64,000 bases of DNA from Aporrectodea caliginosa (lineage: Eukaryota > Annelida > Clitellata > Crassiclitellata > Lumbricidae), in NCBI GenBank assembly GCA_020284085.1, contig JACEVL010000687.1:107849-171848 (forward strand), written 5' to 3'. This document shows positions 23,207 through 34,559 of this stretch, in pieces. Below the pieces are notes generated by a model that worked only from the letters and a program-made list of their open reading frames with translations, did not search any database and had not been told where the DNA came from. Both the position numbers and the translations under genes were made by a program. Positions within the stretch are counted from its first letter, which is position 1. Each line of letters begins with the position of its first letter.

Positions 23207-26200
23207 ATGGCGGCTAAGGGAGCACATGTGATGGAGAAGCTTAGGGATGAAACGGAGTGCTGCATATGTGCTGGAACCTTTGTGGATCCACGTGTATTGC
23301 CTTGCCTTCATACGTTCTGCCTGCAATGTCTTGAAACTAATGTTGCAGCAATAAGGAGAGGACCATTACAGCTGATACCGTGTCCTGTTTGTCGAAAGGA
23401 GTTCAATATTCCTGATTCTGGACTGGCAGGATTGCAGAAGAACTTTCTTGTTGAGCGGCTAATCGACATCGTCAAAGAACCAGATTCTGGAGAGAGTAAA
23501 TCTACAGGTATTCCATGTGAGGCATGTCTTGAAGAAGTGGATCCTTGCCTGTCAACCGCAGTAGCACCAGCAGAAATGTACTGTGCAGACTGTAAGCAGA
23601 AGCTCTGTAACGAATGCTCTGTTCATCACAGGAAAAACAAAATGACAAAACTGCACAAAATTAGTCGGCTTGCTGACGAGTTCAAAACAAAGCTCAAGAA
23701 CTGTGTGAAGAGATGTTGCAGAGAACATTGGTCAGACATTTTTGTCTACTGTTTGGATTGCATGGATGACTTCTGTCCACGTTGCTCTGGTCATGTTCAT
23801 ATGTTTCACAGATCTTCAAGCAGGGGAAAGATCATTGATGAGTACAGTGAACTAGTTGATGCAAAAGTCAATGAATTTATGGATGTGGAACATCGTGCCC
23901 AAAAGGCGAAACAAGAAGTGGAGAAAAACGAAGATGCTTTCATACAGAAAATGGATATATTGGAGAAATTGGTTACTGAGAGAAGTGAAAAAATTAAAAA
24001 GCTTGTAGACCTCCATACCAAGTTGTTGCAGGAGGAAATTAAGTCAATGAAGCAGAAAACGTTGGAAGATATTAAGTTTCAGAAGGAACAGCTTGAGGAG
24101 CTGCAGGCCAGTGTGATTGTTTATCGTGGGGACTGCGCTGAGAGAATGGAATTTCCGACTATTGAGGCTGTGATTCTGACCACGAACTCACTGAAAACAA
24201 AGGCTCAAGAGCTGACACAACTGTGTGATGCATGTTTGAATAGCTTTGTTTCTAGTCGTGTGGAAATTGCCTTAACAGAATCGGATATTACTGACTTTCT
24301 TGGGAAAAGTAATGTCGTTGGACAGGTTAAAGGTATAAAGGTTACTTTCAGCCTTCTTTGCGTATTAGTATTAATAAAATAGAATGTTTTATATGTGCAT
24401 TATTTGAAAAAGCCTATTTAAAAAGTATCATTATATCAACATGCAAACTTGGCAGCGCTTTTACGAGTTTCTTGTGGTAATAGACATAATTCTTAAATGT
24501 GTGATAGCACTAACTGTCTGTAACTAACAGCACAAATCACAATGCATTAAAGTGTTATATAATGCAGAAGTTTGTAAGATGCTCTCTCAGAGACCAATTT
24601 CAAGTCCTTGTCATCACGGCATTTTGGGCTCTTTTGAGAGCCAATTTCCAATCCAAGTCAGTTTGATTGGTGGTCATTAAGGCCCTCTTGGAAGCTAATT
24701 TCCAATCCATGTCAATGTAATTCCGGGGCATTTAGGGCCCATTCAGGTACCAATTTCCAAGTCAGTTTAATCTGTGGTACTTTGAGCCTCTTTTGGAACA
24801 AATTTTCAAGTCCGTGTAGTTGTTGGTCATTTAGGGCGGTTTTGCGACAACTCGTCGAACGACATTTCGTATAACGACACTTCGTCTACGACAATTCGTC
24901 TAACGACATTTCGTCTACTAGTGTATCTGTATCCATTACGGCTAATCAACAGAGGCCGCTTTCTTATAGTTTTCGCTAAAACGTGCTATATATTCTCTGG
25001 AATCCAGCTTCTAATTACTGACAAGATTATTTTCATCAATCCAGCTTCTGTTGAATGGAAACCTATTTTCATCCATGCATCCAGGTTGATTTCCAGCTTA
25101 TTTTTACGTGAAAAATTATTTTGATCAATTCAGCTTCTATTTCAACACAGGAATGTTTTCATCAATCCCACTTCCATTTCGGGAAACAGTTTTTTTCATC
25201 AATCCAGCTTCGATTTTAAAGTGACAATATCAAATAACTTAGTAGATGAAATGTCGTTCGACGAATTGTCGCTCGACGAAGTGTCGTAGACGAAATGTCG
25301 TTCGACGAGTTGTCGTGACACCATTTAGGGCTGTTTCAGGAACCAATTTCCAAGTCACTGTAATTTTTGGGCATTTATATGGCCCTTCGTAGAACCTATT
25401 TCAGTCGATGTAATCTGTGGCATTTTAGGGCCCCTTCGAACAGGAACCAATTTTGAAGTCAGTGTATTGTGGGGCATTTGGGGCCCCACAACAAACCAAT
25501 TTCCAAGTCGGCCTAATTTTAGGGTCTTTGTGCATATTTTGAATAAAGCACAGCTGTGTAGAAGAGTCTGTTGAACCTTAGCTGCTGGTTTCAGGCTTCT
25601 ATAACTTTAGTTCATCTGTGTCTTTGATCAGTACCGTAGTTAAGCCTAGTATGCAATTATACAAGTCCTGTGTAGTAACATGTTGATTTCAATTGTTTAC
25701 AGCTCTGGTATAATAGAATTTGTGCTAAATGTGCTATGTTAAATGCTACTTACCGTGTAAAAAACTTTCTATTTGTAGAAACGAAAGCTCATGGTATGTC
25801 ATCGCACACGTATAACCAGCCTGCTCATGTTAATAAAGAACCAGTGCGATTAGCAAGCAGTGAAGGAGGTATGCAACTTCTGAAATTATTTTGCTGTCTT
25901 CATCAATAGCTACCAATTTTATGGTCACAAGGTTTTAGTGTAACTAAATTTGACATCCAATAAAGGATCTGCGCATTGAGAATATGTACTTTTTCAAATG
26001 TCAACACAGTGACAGTGACCTCTGCTGTGTTTGACTGTTACTACATCATTCATCTTCTCTAATTACTTCTATAGCGCCGTTATCTTAATGACTAAGGCAT
26101 CGGTAGATCGTTGCTTCAAGTTAAATCACAACCAAAAATCATTATCCACTTGAGAAGCCAGATTTACCTAACGCATCCCAATTGAAAACCGTATAGAAAC

Positions 26201-28061
26201 TTGTTGCCAATTTTATAACAGATTATGGCTCCATCTGCGCTGACTATTGATGAGAAGGCAACAGATGAAGGGAGAGGATAGGCCACCCACCTCGTATTCT
26301 GAAGATAAGAAAAAGTGAAGTCGTTAATGCTTCCTTCATCCCTGAAACTATCTTAAGGGACTGTTGTTTTTTCTTCTTCTCTTTCCACAATATTCAATTG
26401 AGCAATAGCAACAGTGTAATATGATAGGAAAAGTAAATGCCTTCCTAAGCATCAAATTTGTATTACCTACTATTGCCTTCATGTTGGGCACTTCCTGAAA
26501 ATAAATGCACTAGCTTAGAAGGTGTGAAGTGGCAGTTTTCACTTGATATTGGCATGTTTAGTTTACACCGTACGCATGTATAGCCACGTATACTGCACTT
26601 TGAGAGGGTTTTCATGGTGATATATACCAGAAACATCTTGCTGTACTTCTATACAGTCCTTGTTTCGTAACCAGAATCCCTTGCTAACACAATGTAATGG
26701 AAGAAAAGTAAGTAGGTAACTCTACCATTGCCCATGATAACTATTATTAATCCAACTTGTATTGAAGCAAAGACCTTCTTTCATCATTCCAACTTCTATT
26801 TAAGGATAAAATTTCATCAATCCAATTTCTATTTAAACAAATAATTTCTTTCATAAATCCAACTTTTATTTAGGTGTATAATTATTTTCACCAATCCAAC
26901 TTCTATTTAAGCATAGAATTTGTTTCATCAATCCAGCTTCTATTTAAGGAAAAGAAATTCTTTCGTCAATCCAACTTCTATTAAAGTAGAGAATTATTTT
27001 CATCAGTCCAACTTCGGGGGAAACGTCCGGAGGGAAATGTCTGGGGGGAATGTCCTAGACCCCGAAATACACGTAAAGTGAATGTGGTCATAATATGTTT
27101 TTATGTTCATATGACCTTGATGTCTGTGAAGAAATATGTAGCTGATTAACTGATGTATATTTGATTTACTGTAGATAATCTCCAAGAATATTCTCGGAAT
27201 CCCAAACTCATACAGACAATAATTCACGCGAGAGCCTCGACTGCAGATGACCGCAAGGTAGTCACAGGAATTACAGTCTTAGACGACGAGTTGTTTATAG
27301 TTCACAAGGAAAGCAAGGACTTGTATAAATACGGTGCATCTACTTTCGCGTATATTACGAACATGACGGTCAGTGAGTTGAATGATCCATGTGACATTGC
27401 TTCATGCAAGTCTAACCAGTGTTTGTACGTATTTAACCGTGATTGTCATGACGTGTCATACCGAATATTTTCCCTGGATAGAGTGGGACGCATTATCGGG
27501 CAGTGGATAACTGGAAAGAGCGACAGTTCTCTGTCCGTAACATACGATTCTAATGTTATTGTAGCCTACCGGGATAGAACTGTTCTCAGAGAGTATTCAG
27601 AAAATGGACGACTCATTAGGGAATTGATTATACGTATCGGAGACGATGTTAATGGCCTTCTTCATGCCTGTAAGCTTCATAGCGGCTTGTTTTTGATCTC
27701 GTACAGCGGTGGGCATGGCGAAAACGGTTTGAGTTTGGTGGATGGTAATGGAGATATTTTGAAGAGTGTCAGTGATAGCAATGGACGTGGGAATGGTTTT
27801 GATGTGTCATATTTTTTTGCTGTTGATGAAGCAGGATGTATCTTGCTTGTTGATAAAAATAACAGGAGAGTACTGTTGTTTAGCGCTGATCTTGAGAGAA
27901 ATGTTGAACTCGTTACGAGATACAAGGGTTTGAATTATCCAGTCAGAGTCTGTCTCGATGAATGGAATGGGCGAATGTTTGTCGCCGATAACTGGTTTGA
28001 CTTTAGGGAGAACGCGTATAGAAATGGCAGAGTTCTTGTCTTTCAAGTGAAAAATGTTTAG
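23207..28061 (+). CDS. TRIM-NHL-like E3 ubiquitin ligase, gene B
   Basis: Exons 23207-24332, 25779-25868 and 27175-28061, phase 1 throughout, give 700 residues. The domain order matches gene A, with RING ligands at C18-C62, two B-boxes to about residue 200, a coiled coil and a propeller from residue 406. The spacer between the B-boxes reads LADEFKTKLKNC, as in D, and is two residues shorter than in A and C. The propeller reads SYSGGHGENGLS and VDEAGCILLVDKNNRR, again D-like. Intron 1 holds a Mutator-like foldback element inside expanded 50-56-bp repeats. Intron 2 holds a head-less SINE and a 37-bp ladder. All metal ligands are present and no frame is broken, so it is probably functional. Confidence 0.9.
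24590..25530. repeat. Intronic 50-56-bp repeats in gene B, split by a transposon
   Basis: Degenerate units built on CCAATTTCCAAGTCAGTGTAA and GGGCATTTAGGGCCC cover 24590-24836 and 25322-25530, either side of the foldback element. The same repeat occurs in intron 1 of gene A (about one copy, 16620-16680), C (38395-39170) and D (57620-57815). Confidence 0.75.
24837..25321. mobile_element. Mutator-like foldback element, copy 1
   Basis: Ends contain CGACAACTCGTCGAACGAC in inverted orientation, with repeats of CGACATTTCGTCTAACGAC inside both arms. The flanks share the 9-bp CATTTAGGG (24828-24836 and 25322-25330), which fits a Mutator-type duplication. That word also occurs in the host repeat, so this TSD alone is weak. 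The centre has a unique block (about 24920-25000) and then six minus-oriented 37-bp-ladder units. A sister copy at 62497-62985 has the same layout. Confidence 0.75.
26222..26375 (+). mobile_element. 5'-truncated SINE in intron 2 of gene B
   Basis: Runs from GGCTCCATCTGCGCT through GATAAGAAAAAGTGAAGTCG to CTTAAGGGACTGTTG. It matches the body of the SINEs in genes A and D but on the opposite strand, at another position and without the tRNA head. This is the usual shape of a truncated retrotransposed copy. Confidence 0.6.
26735..27012 (-). repeat. 37-bp-ladder array in intron 2 of gene B
   Basis: About seven units of TTTCATCAATCCAACTTCTA spaced about 37-40 bp. Preceded by CCATGATAACTATTATTAAT, the end block of the TIR element. 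It stops abruptly at a G-rich segment (27015-27060). Confidence 0.75.
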
Positions 28062-28979
28062 AACTGTTTGTTCAATGATATTCTTTTCTGATTGGTTTGT
28101 AGGTAAGTTCTTGAAATGCTCTATCTACGCTGTTTGTTCATTGAATTTTAATTCTGTTAGTTATGTAGCATTACTAGCAATGCTAGTCTAGCATATATAT
28201 ATATAGTTAAGTTTTTAAAATGCTGTTTCTAGAGTAGCTGGATGAGGTGAATGTAACTTGCTGTTGCACAGCTGGATTAATACTTGATCGGATGTCGTGT
28301 TTATGCATGATCAGCTAAAAAAAAATTGTCCGCAGGTTATTGGTGTTAGTTTTTTGAGCAAAATCGTGTTTTTGGTCGAATCTTAAAACTTCTGTAGCAA
28401 TTTAAAATAACGCTAAGGGCATCGATCAGTCAATGGTACTCCAACGTTTTGTAGAATCCGGTGCGACAGTCATTAAAATTTTGAGACAGTTATTATGCCT
28501 AATGATTTCAGTAATTTAATTACTACGCCCTGGATACCAGTGGTATCCAAGGTAATTACGAATCCTCGATCTGCCCTTGCAACGCCTATCCATATTACAG
28601 TGAGGTAGGCTTCCATTGTTAAACTTGCAATTCGTGTAGTTTTCAGATAGCAGTCAACAAATAAATAAAACACAGGATCATAGGGCCTTCCACAAAGATT
28701 AGAGGAAGAGACTGGGTTTAGTGTTGCTGAAGAAATTAAACATCAAGTGCAGTGGGTATGGTGTAATAATATTGTAATCGAACATTAGTGGCACTACATA
28801 AATTTTATGTAGTGCCACTCAACAGTTCAGAGGCCCTTTTGTTTATGACATGTTTTTTGAATTTATTTATTTATACTATTTTTTAAATACTTCAGTGGAT
28901 AAATAGTTACAACTGCTTCCTTAACTACTAGTAATAGCCTATAGTTTACTTTCTAAACTACATAAGCACGAACGACAAT
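28062..28979 (+). other. 3' flank of gene B
   Basis: Matches the 3' flanks of A and D until about 28740. It includes an AATAAA at about 28666 that could serve as a poly(A) signal, and a perfect hairpin at 28787-28819. Confidence 0.45.
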
Positions 28980-29446
28980 GGGGCCGTCCATAAATGACGT
29001 CACGCAATTTTGGCCGATTTTTAACCCCCACTCCCCTCGTCACACTTCGTCACAAAAAGTAAGACCCCTCTGAAAATTACGTCACAAAGCTCTGACCCCC
29101 CTAAAACCAAATTTCCATGGCGAAGCAAAATGCTCCATCATGGAACAAATAGGGGAAAGCATGAATATTTTAAACTCTATACGGTGACTAAATATTGAAA
29201 TAATTAGAAAATTATTAATAATGATGCCCATATACATTAAAATAATTAAAAAAATAATTAAAATTTAATCCTCAAAGTTAGTGCTGTTATTAATAAAATA
29301 AAATTGTTGTTAATTGTTAAATTTAATAACATAGACCTGGTGTGACGTCACACTGCTCAGACCCCACCCACCCCCATGTCACACATCGTCACAAATTTCC
29401 GACCCCCTCACCCTCTAGGTGCGTGACGTCATTTATGGACGGCCCC
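28980..29446. mobile_element. MITE with GGGGCCGTCCATAAATGACG ends
   Basis: Perfect inverted ends of about 25 bp starting GGGGCCGTCCATAAATGACG, flanked by AAT on both sides (28977-28979, 29447-29449). Length 467 bp. Inside is AT-rich sequence bordered by pyrimidine-rich TCGTCACA blocks. No coding capacity. The ends resemble those of 51310-52178 (GGGGCCGTTCACAT). Confidence 0.85.
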
Positions 29447-29449
29447 AAT

Positions 29450-30161
29450 GTTAATTAAGGCGAACATATTCAACTAAGTTATTTAATCAAATTACAAAGT
29501 ATTGCAGCCTTTAATGTACATATACATATACATTATTTCTATCAGTGCTCATATGGACTCAAACCAATAAATGGTTGTATAGGCCTACTGTGCAAAAGTT
29601 AGCCAAACATAATCACTATATTTCCTATCTAGCTCTACATCTTTAAAACACCATCTTCTCGAACAAGGTGCCTGAAATCTAACACCTTAATTTGGGGCAA
29701 GAATCAGGCCTGCAACGCTAAAGAGGCTGTCGACGGCTGCACTACTAGACAGTGTGGAATTTGCTTTTTGGTCAACCAAAACGACGTTTGGAAAGGCCTT
29801 CAGGCTGGTGACGTCAGCACTCTTCGATTATAAAAAATCGTCAACGTCACTGCACTGCATGTGTAGCAGCTTTGAGAATGTTGATCAGACGAGTAAAGCT
29901 GTACAGATCATCATCGTCATGGGATGTAGTGACAGTCGTATCTTGCTTTGCAGACTGTAAGTGAACAAATTTTCACCCAAAACTTGGGTCATGATGATCG
30001 ATTCAAGCAACTAGCAGCCTGCGTCAAATCAGAAGATGGAAAACGCTTTTCCAAATTGTCATAGGCCTATAGGCCCTAAGGACTGCACAAATCATTTCCA
30101 TTTTTTCTCAATTTTCACACCATAATCGCTCCATTTAAAGTGCCAAGATGTTCATTATTTG
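29450..30161. other. Intergenic; no gene recognised
   Basis: An open frame at 29754-29960 has no known motif. Otherwise AT-rich sequence with AGGCCT palindromes. Confidence 0.4.
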
Positions 30162-30169
30162 CACTAACT

Positions 30170-31682
30170 CAGGGCTTAAAGTGTGCATGGACGGTCATGG
30201 ACGGCGTCCAGGCACTTATTTTCAAGGCTGGACGCCGTCCTGCCACTTATTAGGCAGCACCGCCTGGACGCCGTCCATGCAGCGTCCATGCAACAGTGTA
30301 ATTCCTCTACGTCACTTTCAACAGCATTTAATTTTTTAAGATTCCAATGAAATTTCATGTTGTCATTTTGATTTCTGAATGTGTTCTACCGTGTAAGTGT
30401 AACTTGTTTCTCCACCTCATTCCTGACTTGTACATTCTAGTTAACTTTTCATCAAATCGCACGTCATATACGCGCTTCCGGTTTTATCGTCTGAGTTTTC
30501 GTAGGCCCTAACAACTAGGGGGCCTGAGTTTACATGATCATCCACTGTGAGTCTGACTGTCACATGACTCACATCCACTGTGAGTCTTGTCTTGACTGTT
30601 TCATAACTGAATGAACTTATCAAGTTAAATGACTTCAATACAACGCATTGATACAATACGATACGATTCACCTGGACCTATTATAAAACACCAACTGTCC
30701 CAGTTTTATGTAATTCACCAGCAAGACCCAGAAACTGTTGAGAGACAACATACGACTTCATGATCATATATTCGTTTATTGAGTTAACAACAGACAAAAC
30801 ACTGTAGGTATACAAAAGAAAAACAAAGGCAAGAAAAACAGTTCAGAAGGAAGTAATGGCTTAATAAGAGTTGAAAATTGTCAATTGGAATTAAATGAAT
30901 TGTTCCGTTATACAAAACTCAGCCAGCTCCGCATGACGATACCCTTGCCCTACCAGTCACATTAAAAAATTTTGTTCCAGAGAGCATTTTCTAGGCTTCG
31001 TCTAACAATAAGTCACCTGAGGAAAACTATGTGTGCCACAGGATTGCAAAGCCTACTGAGAATATCTGCTGACAAGGTAGCGGCATCGATAGGCTATACA
31101 ACTGGACAAAATGCATAGCCAATTTACAAAAACAGAAAAAAATTATTTTTGAAATGGATTTTGACACTTCTGAAAAAGCCGAAGGCGAAAGGTAAAGACG
31201 AAATCTGTTTCTTTTAAAATAAAACTTTGAAATTGTTGTGGTGTTAGTCTGGGAATCTAGATAAACCATGAAGTTTTCATAACTTTATCGTTCAGAAACT
31301 GCTGGAAAACAAGAGCCTAGAACGACTTCCATTTGATAACAATTGCTACAAAATGCGTCGGCTTCTGGGGCTCCGCCCCAGACCCCGCGGAGAGGAGCTC
31401 ACGACGCTCCCTCAGACACCCTAATCGTTAGGCATATAGCCTACACATGGGAACTCAGCACTCACGGCTTCGTGCCTTCGGCGCTTGCAATATGAGCACC
31501 TCAGGAAACATTTTATAGTTGCGCCTCTGATCGGAGGAAGAGGGGTTGAGGAGAGGGACGGGGAAGGGGATGGGAGTAAAGAGGGGAAGTTGGGGAGAGT
31601 GGTTGGGAAAAGGGTATTGGTGGGAGGAGGGGAGGGTAAGGTAAGGTGCGTCCAGGCACTTCTTTTTACACTTTAAGCACTG
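30170..31682. mobile_element. hAT-type transposon, non-autonomous, 1.5 kb
   Basis: Ends CAGGGCTTAAAGTG and, inverted, CAGTGCTTAAAGTG. Perfect 8-bp duplication CACTAACT at 30162-30169 and 31683-31690. Both ends carry a GTCCAGGCACTT subterminal word. A G/C-rich stem (GGGGCTCCGCCCC) lies at about 31368-31381 and a purine-rich tract at about 31530-31640. No transposase frame survives. Confidence 0.88.
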
Positions 31683-31690
31683 CACTAACT

Positions 31691-33339
31691 TCATATTAGG
31701 TTTATAGGCCTAAGGTAGTTGTGTGTTTATACAGGATTACGTCATTATATGTGACGCGCCAGGGCTCAAAATTCGTCGCTTGCCACTTCCTAGGTATTGA
31801 GCTATAGAAGTTGAAATAGGCGAGACGGGTAAAAATTATAAAATAGGGCCTACTAGATGTCGCTACCCGGCTTCGCACTGGTTATCTTAACCTTTATATG
31901 TCGTTCCCGCTTGATTTGATTGGTTAACTGTGGCTGCTTTGGCTGGGACTCACCGGGTACTCCGTGTATTTGAATTTGCTCTATCCTATATATATCGTTC
32001 CCGCTGGATTTGAAAATGTAAAATGAAAACGTTCGTTTTTTTCTATAGGCTAGCGACTGAATAATTTTAGCCTCGACCCTGCTCATTTTTCAATTAATTG
32101 ATCGTATGAGTCCCAACCCTTCACCACCGCTCGCCCTTCTGGATGGACGCCACGTTATTTAGGATCCCCTCGCAAGAAAGTGCTAGCCCATTGCAAGATT
32201 TTAATTCCTGAAATAAGCCGGCATCTGAAACCCAACCGCGATCGTCACGCTCTCTATAATAGCACAGAGGCGTGTGAAACGCAACAGCTCTTACCAATGT
32301 AGCTAGATGACGTCTTTGACTTGTCTGAAAAGTACCGAAATGCCTTGGGAATGCTCTATTTAGGAGTCAGTGTGCCGTATGACGTTTTAAGAAATCAGAA
32401 GTGGCGGCTAATGTTGCAACGGTAGTCGCCACTTCGAAATTTAAAATGCCCGTAGGCTATATCAGCATTTAAAATAAATTGCGAGCTGAAAATAGTAGCG
32501 TCGATCTACAAAATCCCGTAAGAATGTTTTTGTAAAAATTTTCAAATCACTAAAGCGTTCCCTTTCGAAGCCATTAATGGGATGGACAAAGAAAGAAAGA
32601 AACAAACAAACAAACAAACAAACGGAAGGACAAACTTTGAGAAATAAAGTATATATATTCTTCAATTCAGCAGTTGCCTATGAATTTGCCATAATTTGCC
32701 AATTAGCTAATCCGATTTTGATACTTTTTTGCTTTAAAAAGTCTTAATTTAATACAAAAAATAGTCCTTTATTGTCCAGCAAAATTGCAGTAGGCCTATA
32801 ACATATAATAGGCCTATGTAAGCTATATTCGTTAATTGAGAAAAACAATCTGACAAAAGCGCAGAAATGCTTTCATTAGTGATAATGGATAGTCCTAATT
32901 AAAGTTAATTAGAAACTTTAATTAATCAAGTAGGCCTAATTATTTGCTGAGGATTTTTATGACAAAAATTTCCGAACTTTTTATTCGATTTTCTCACTTT
33001 ATGCTAATGAAAGAATCAAACGAGCATAACCTCAGTTAGAAAAAGATATTTTTTTCATTCTGCAAGAAGAATTTTGAAGCAGATCAACAGTTACTGTAGA
33101 ATATGACTAAATAAAGAGGTCGGAAACCGACATGCGACGGGTTTTGACCTCTGTGTCACATAGGACCTACATTATAAGGTCTTTCATTTTGTGAAGTAGC
33201 CGACAAATTGTAAGTAAAATATTTCAGAGTCAAGTCGAGGAAACAGAAGTTCATAAATTTTGGGCCAAACGTTCTGAAATTTTTACCCTGATTTTCTGAC
33301 GGTAGGCCTATAAGCTAATGGAAACTGTTAAAATGTCCA
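31691..33339. other. B-C spacer; degenerate retroelement-like DNA, no gene
   Basis: Contains (AAAC)n at about 32600-32623 next to a tail-like sequence. Around 31860 is a segment reading GCTACCCGGCTTCGCACTGG. Both recall RTE-type LINE tails on the minus strand, but no reverse transcriptase frame is visible. The rest is AT-rich. Confidence 0.35.
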
Positions 33340-33347
33340 TTCGCGAC

Positions 33348-34538
33348 TAGTGTTGTTTTCGTCAACGAAAACGAAAATGTCAATTAACGAAAATTGAACG
33401 TTTTCGTTGACGAAAACGAAAACTAAAACTAAAATACGCAGACAACGAAAACTAAAACTAAAACGAAATTTGTAGCAATAAAAACTGAAACGAAACGAAA
33501 ATTGATCAAACGAAAACTAAAACTATATTTATCAAAAAAATAATTTTTAAGAATTTTTCTTTACCTATTTAAATTACCATTTGTATTATACTGCCTTGTG
33601 CATTAGGCTATGTGCAAACGGTATGCTCTGCTGACATCTGTTCATCCATTTTAAGACACGCGAGGAGAACGAGATGTTGCTACTTCCAGTTTTTCTTTAT
33701 TTACTTTCCGCTAAGAATTCGTCTATTTCGATTTTAACAAAAGCTGTGGTACTTTTCTGCGACAAATGCACTTAATTAATGCATACTAGGTCGAAAGCCT
33801 CACTCGTCTCTGACTTGTAGCGTGACGAGTATCAATGGTCGACCAAAGGACAGCCCTGTTTGGGATTATTATTATTATTATAGTATTGAGCTTGATGCGA
33901 CAAAGACTTAGTGTCGTGTTCAACTTTAGGTTGAACACAGCACTTCTAATTTCGCAGTTTAGCGTTCTTAGTTATTCGTCTACTGTAGCATTATTATTTT
34001 TCATCAATCCAGCGTCTATTTATACAACAGTTATTTTTCATCAATCCCACTTCTATTTAAGCAAGAATCTTTTCATAAATCCCACTTCCATTTAAGTAAA
34101 AATTATTTTCATCAATCCGACATCTATTTAGCAAGAAATCTTTTCGTCAATGCAACTTGTATTCGACCATCGCTAAAACCCATACAATAAATGGCGAATA
34201 ATTAGGAATACTAATATGCGAAATTACCAAACTTCAAGTGGCTCGTGGTGCTGGGACAACCAAACTCTGAATATTTAGTTTTTTTAAAAATTTAAATGGA
34301 ATTAAATAATTGGCAAAACTTAAACTGAAATTAAATTAATACAACTAAAACTGAAATAAACTTACTAAAACTAAAACTAAAACTAGCTTACTAAAACTAA
34401 AACGAAAACGAAAATAGATCCATAAAAACTAAAACGAAAACTAAAACTAATATTGACACACAATTAAAACTAAAACTAAAAATGAAGACTAACAATCAAA
34501 ACTAAAACTAAAATTGAGACATTATTAAAACAACACTA
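33348..34538. mobile_element. hAT-type transposon with internal 37-bp ladder
   Basis: Ends TAGTGTTGTTTTCG and, inverted, TAGTGTTGTTTTAA. Perfect 8-bp duplication TTCGCGAC at 33340-33347 and 34539-34546. Subterminal tracts are made of ACGAAAACTAAAACT repeats on both sides. Four to five minus-oriented ladder units at about 33997-34160 sit in the middle, probably a nested insertion. Length 1,191 bp. Confidence 0.88.
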
Positions 34539-34559
34539 TTCGCGACCAGTGGTCCCTTC

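Noticed and set aside
15335..24021. Minus-strand open frames over the TRIM exons
   Set aside because: Shadows of the coding strand, repeated at the same place in each paralog, with no independent family features.
26222..26375. Local inversion in intron 2 of gene B relative to A and D
   Set aside because: The flanks are collinear and the segment lies at a different point, which fits an independent SINE insertion better than an inversion.
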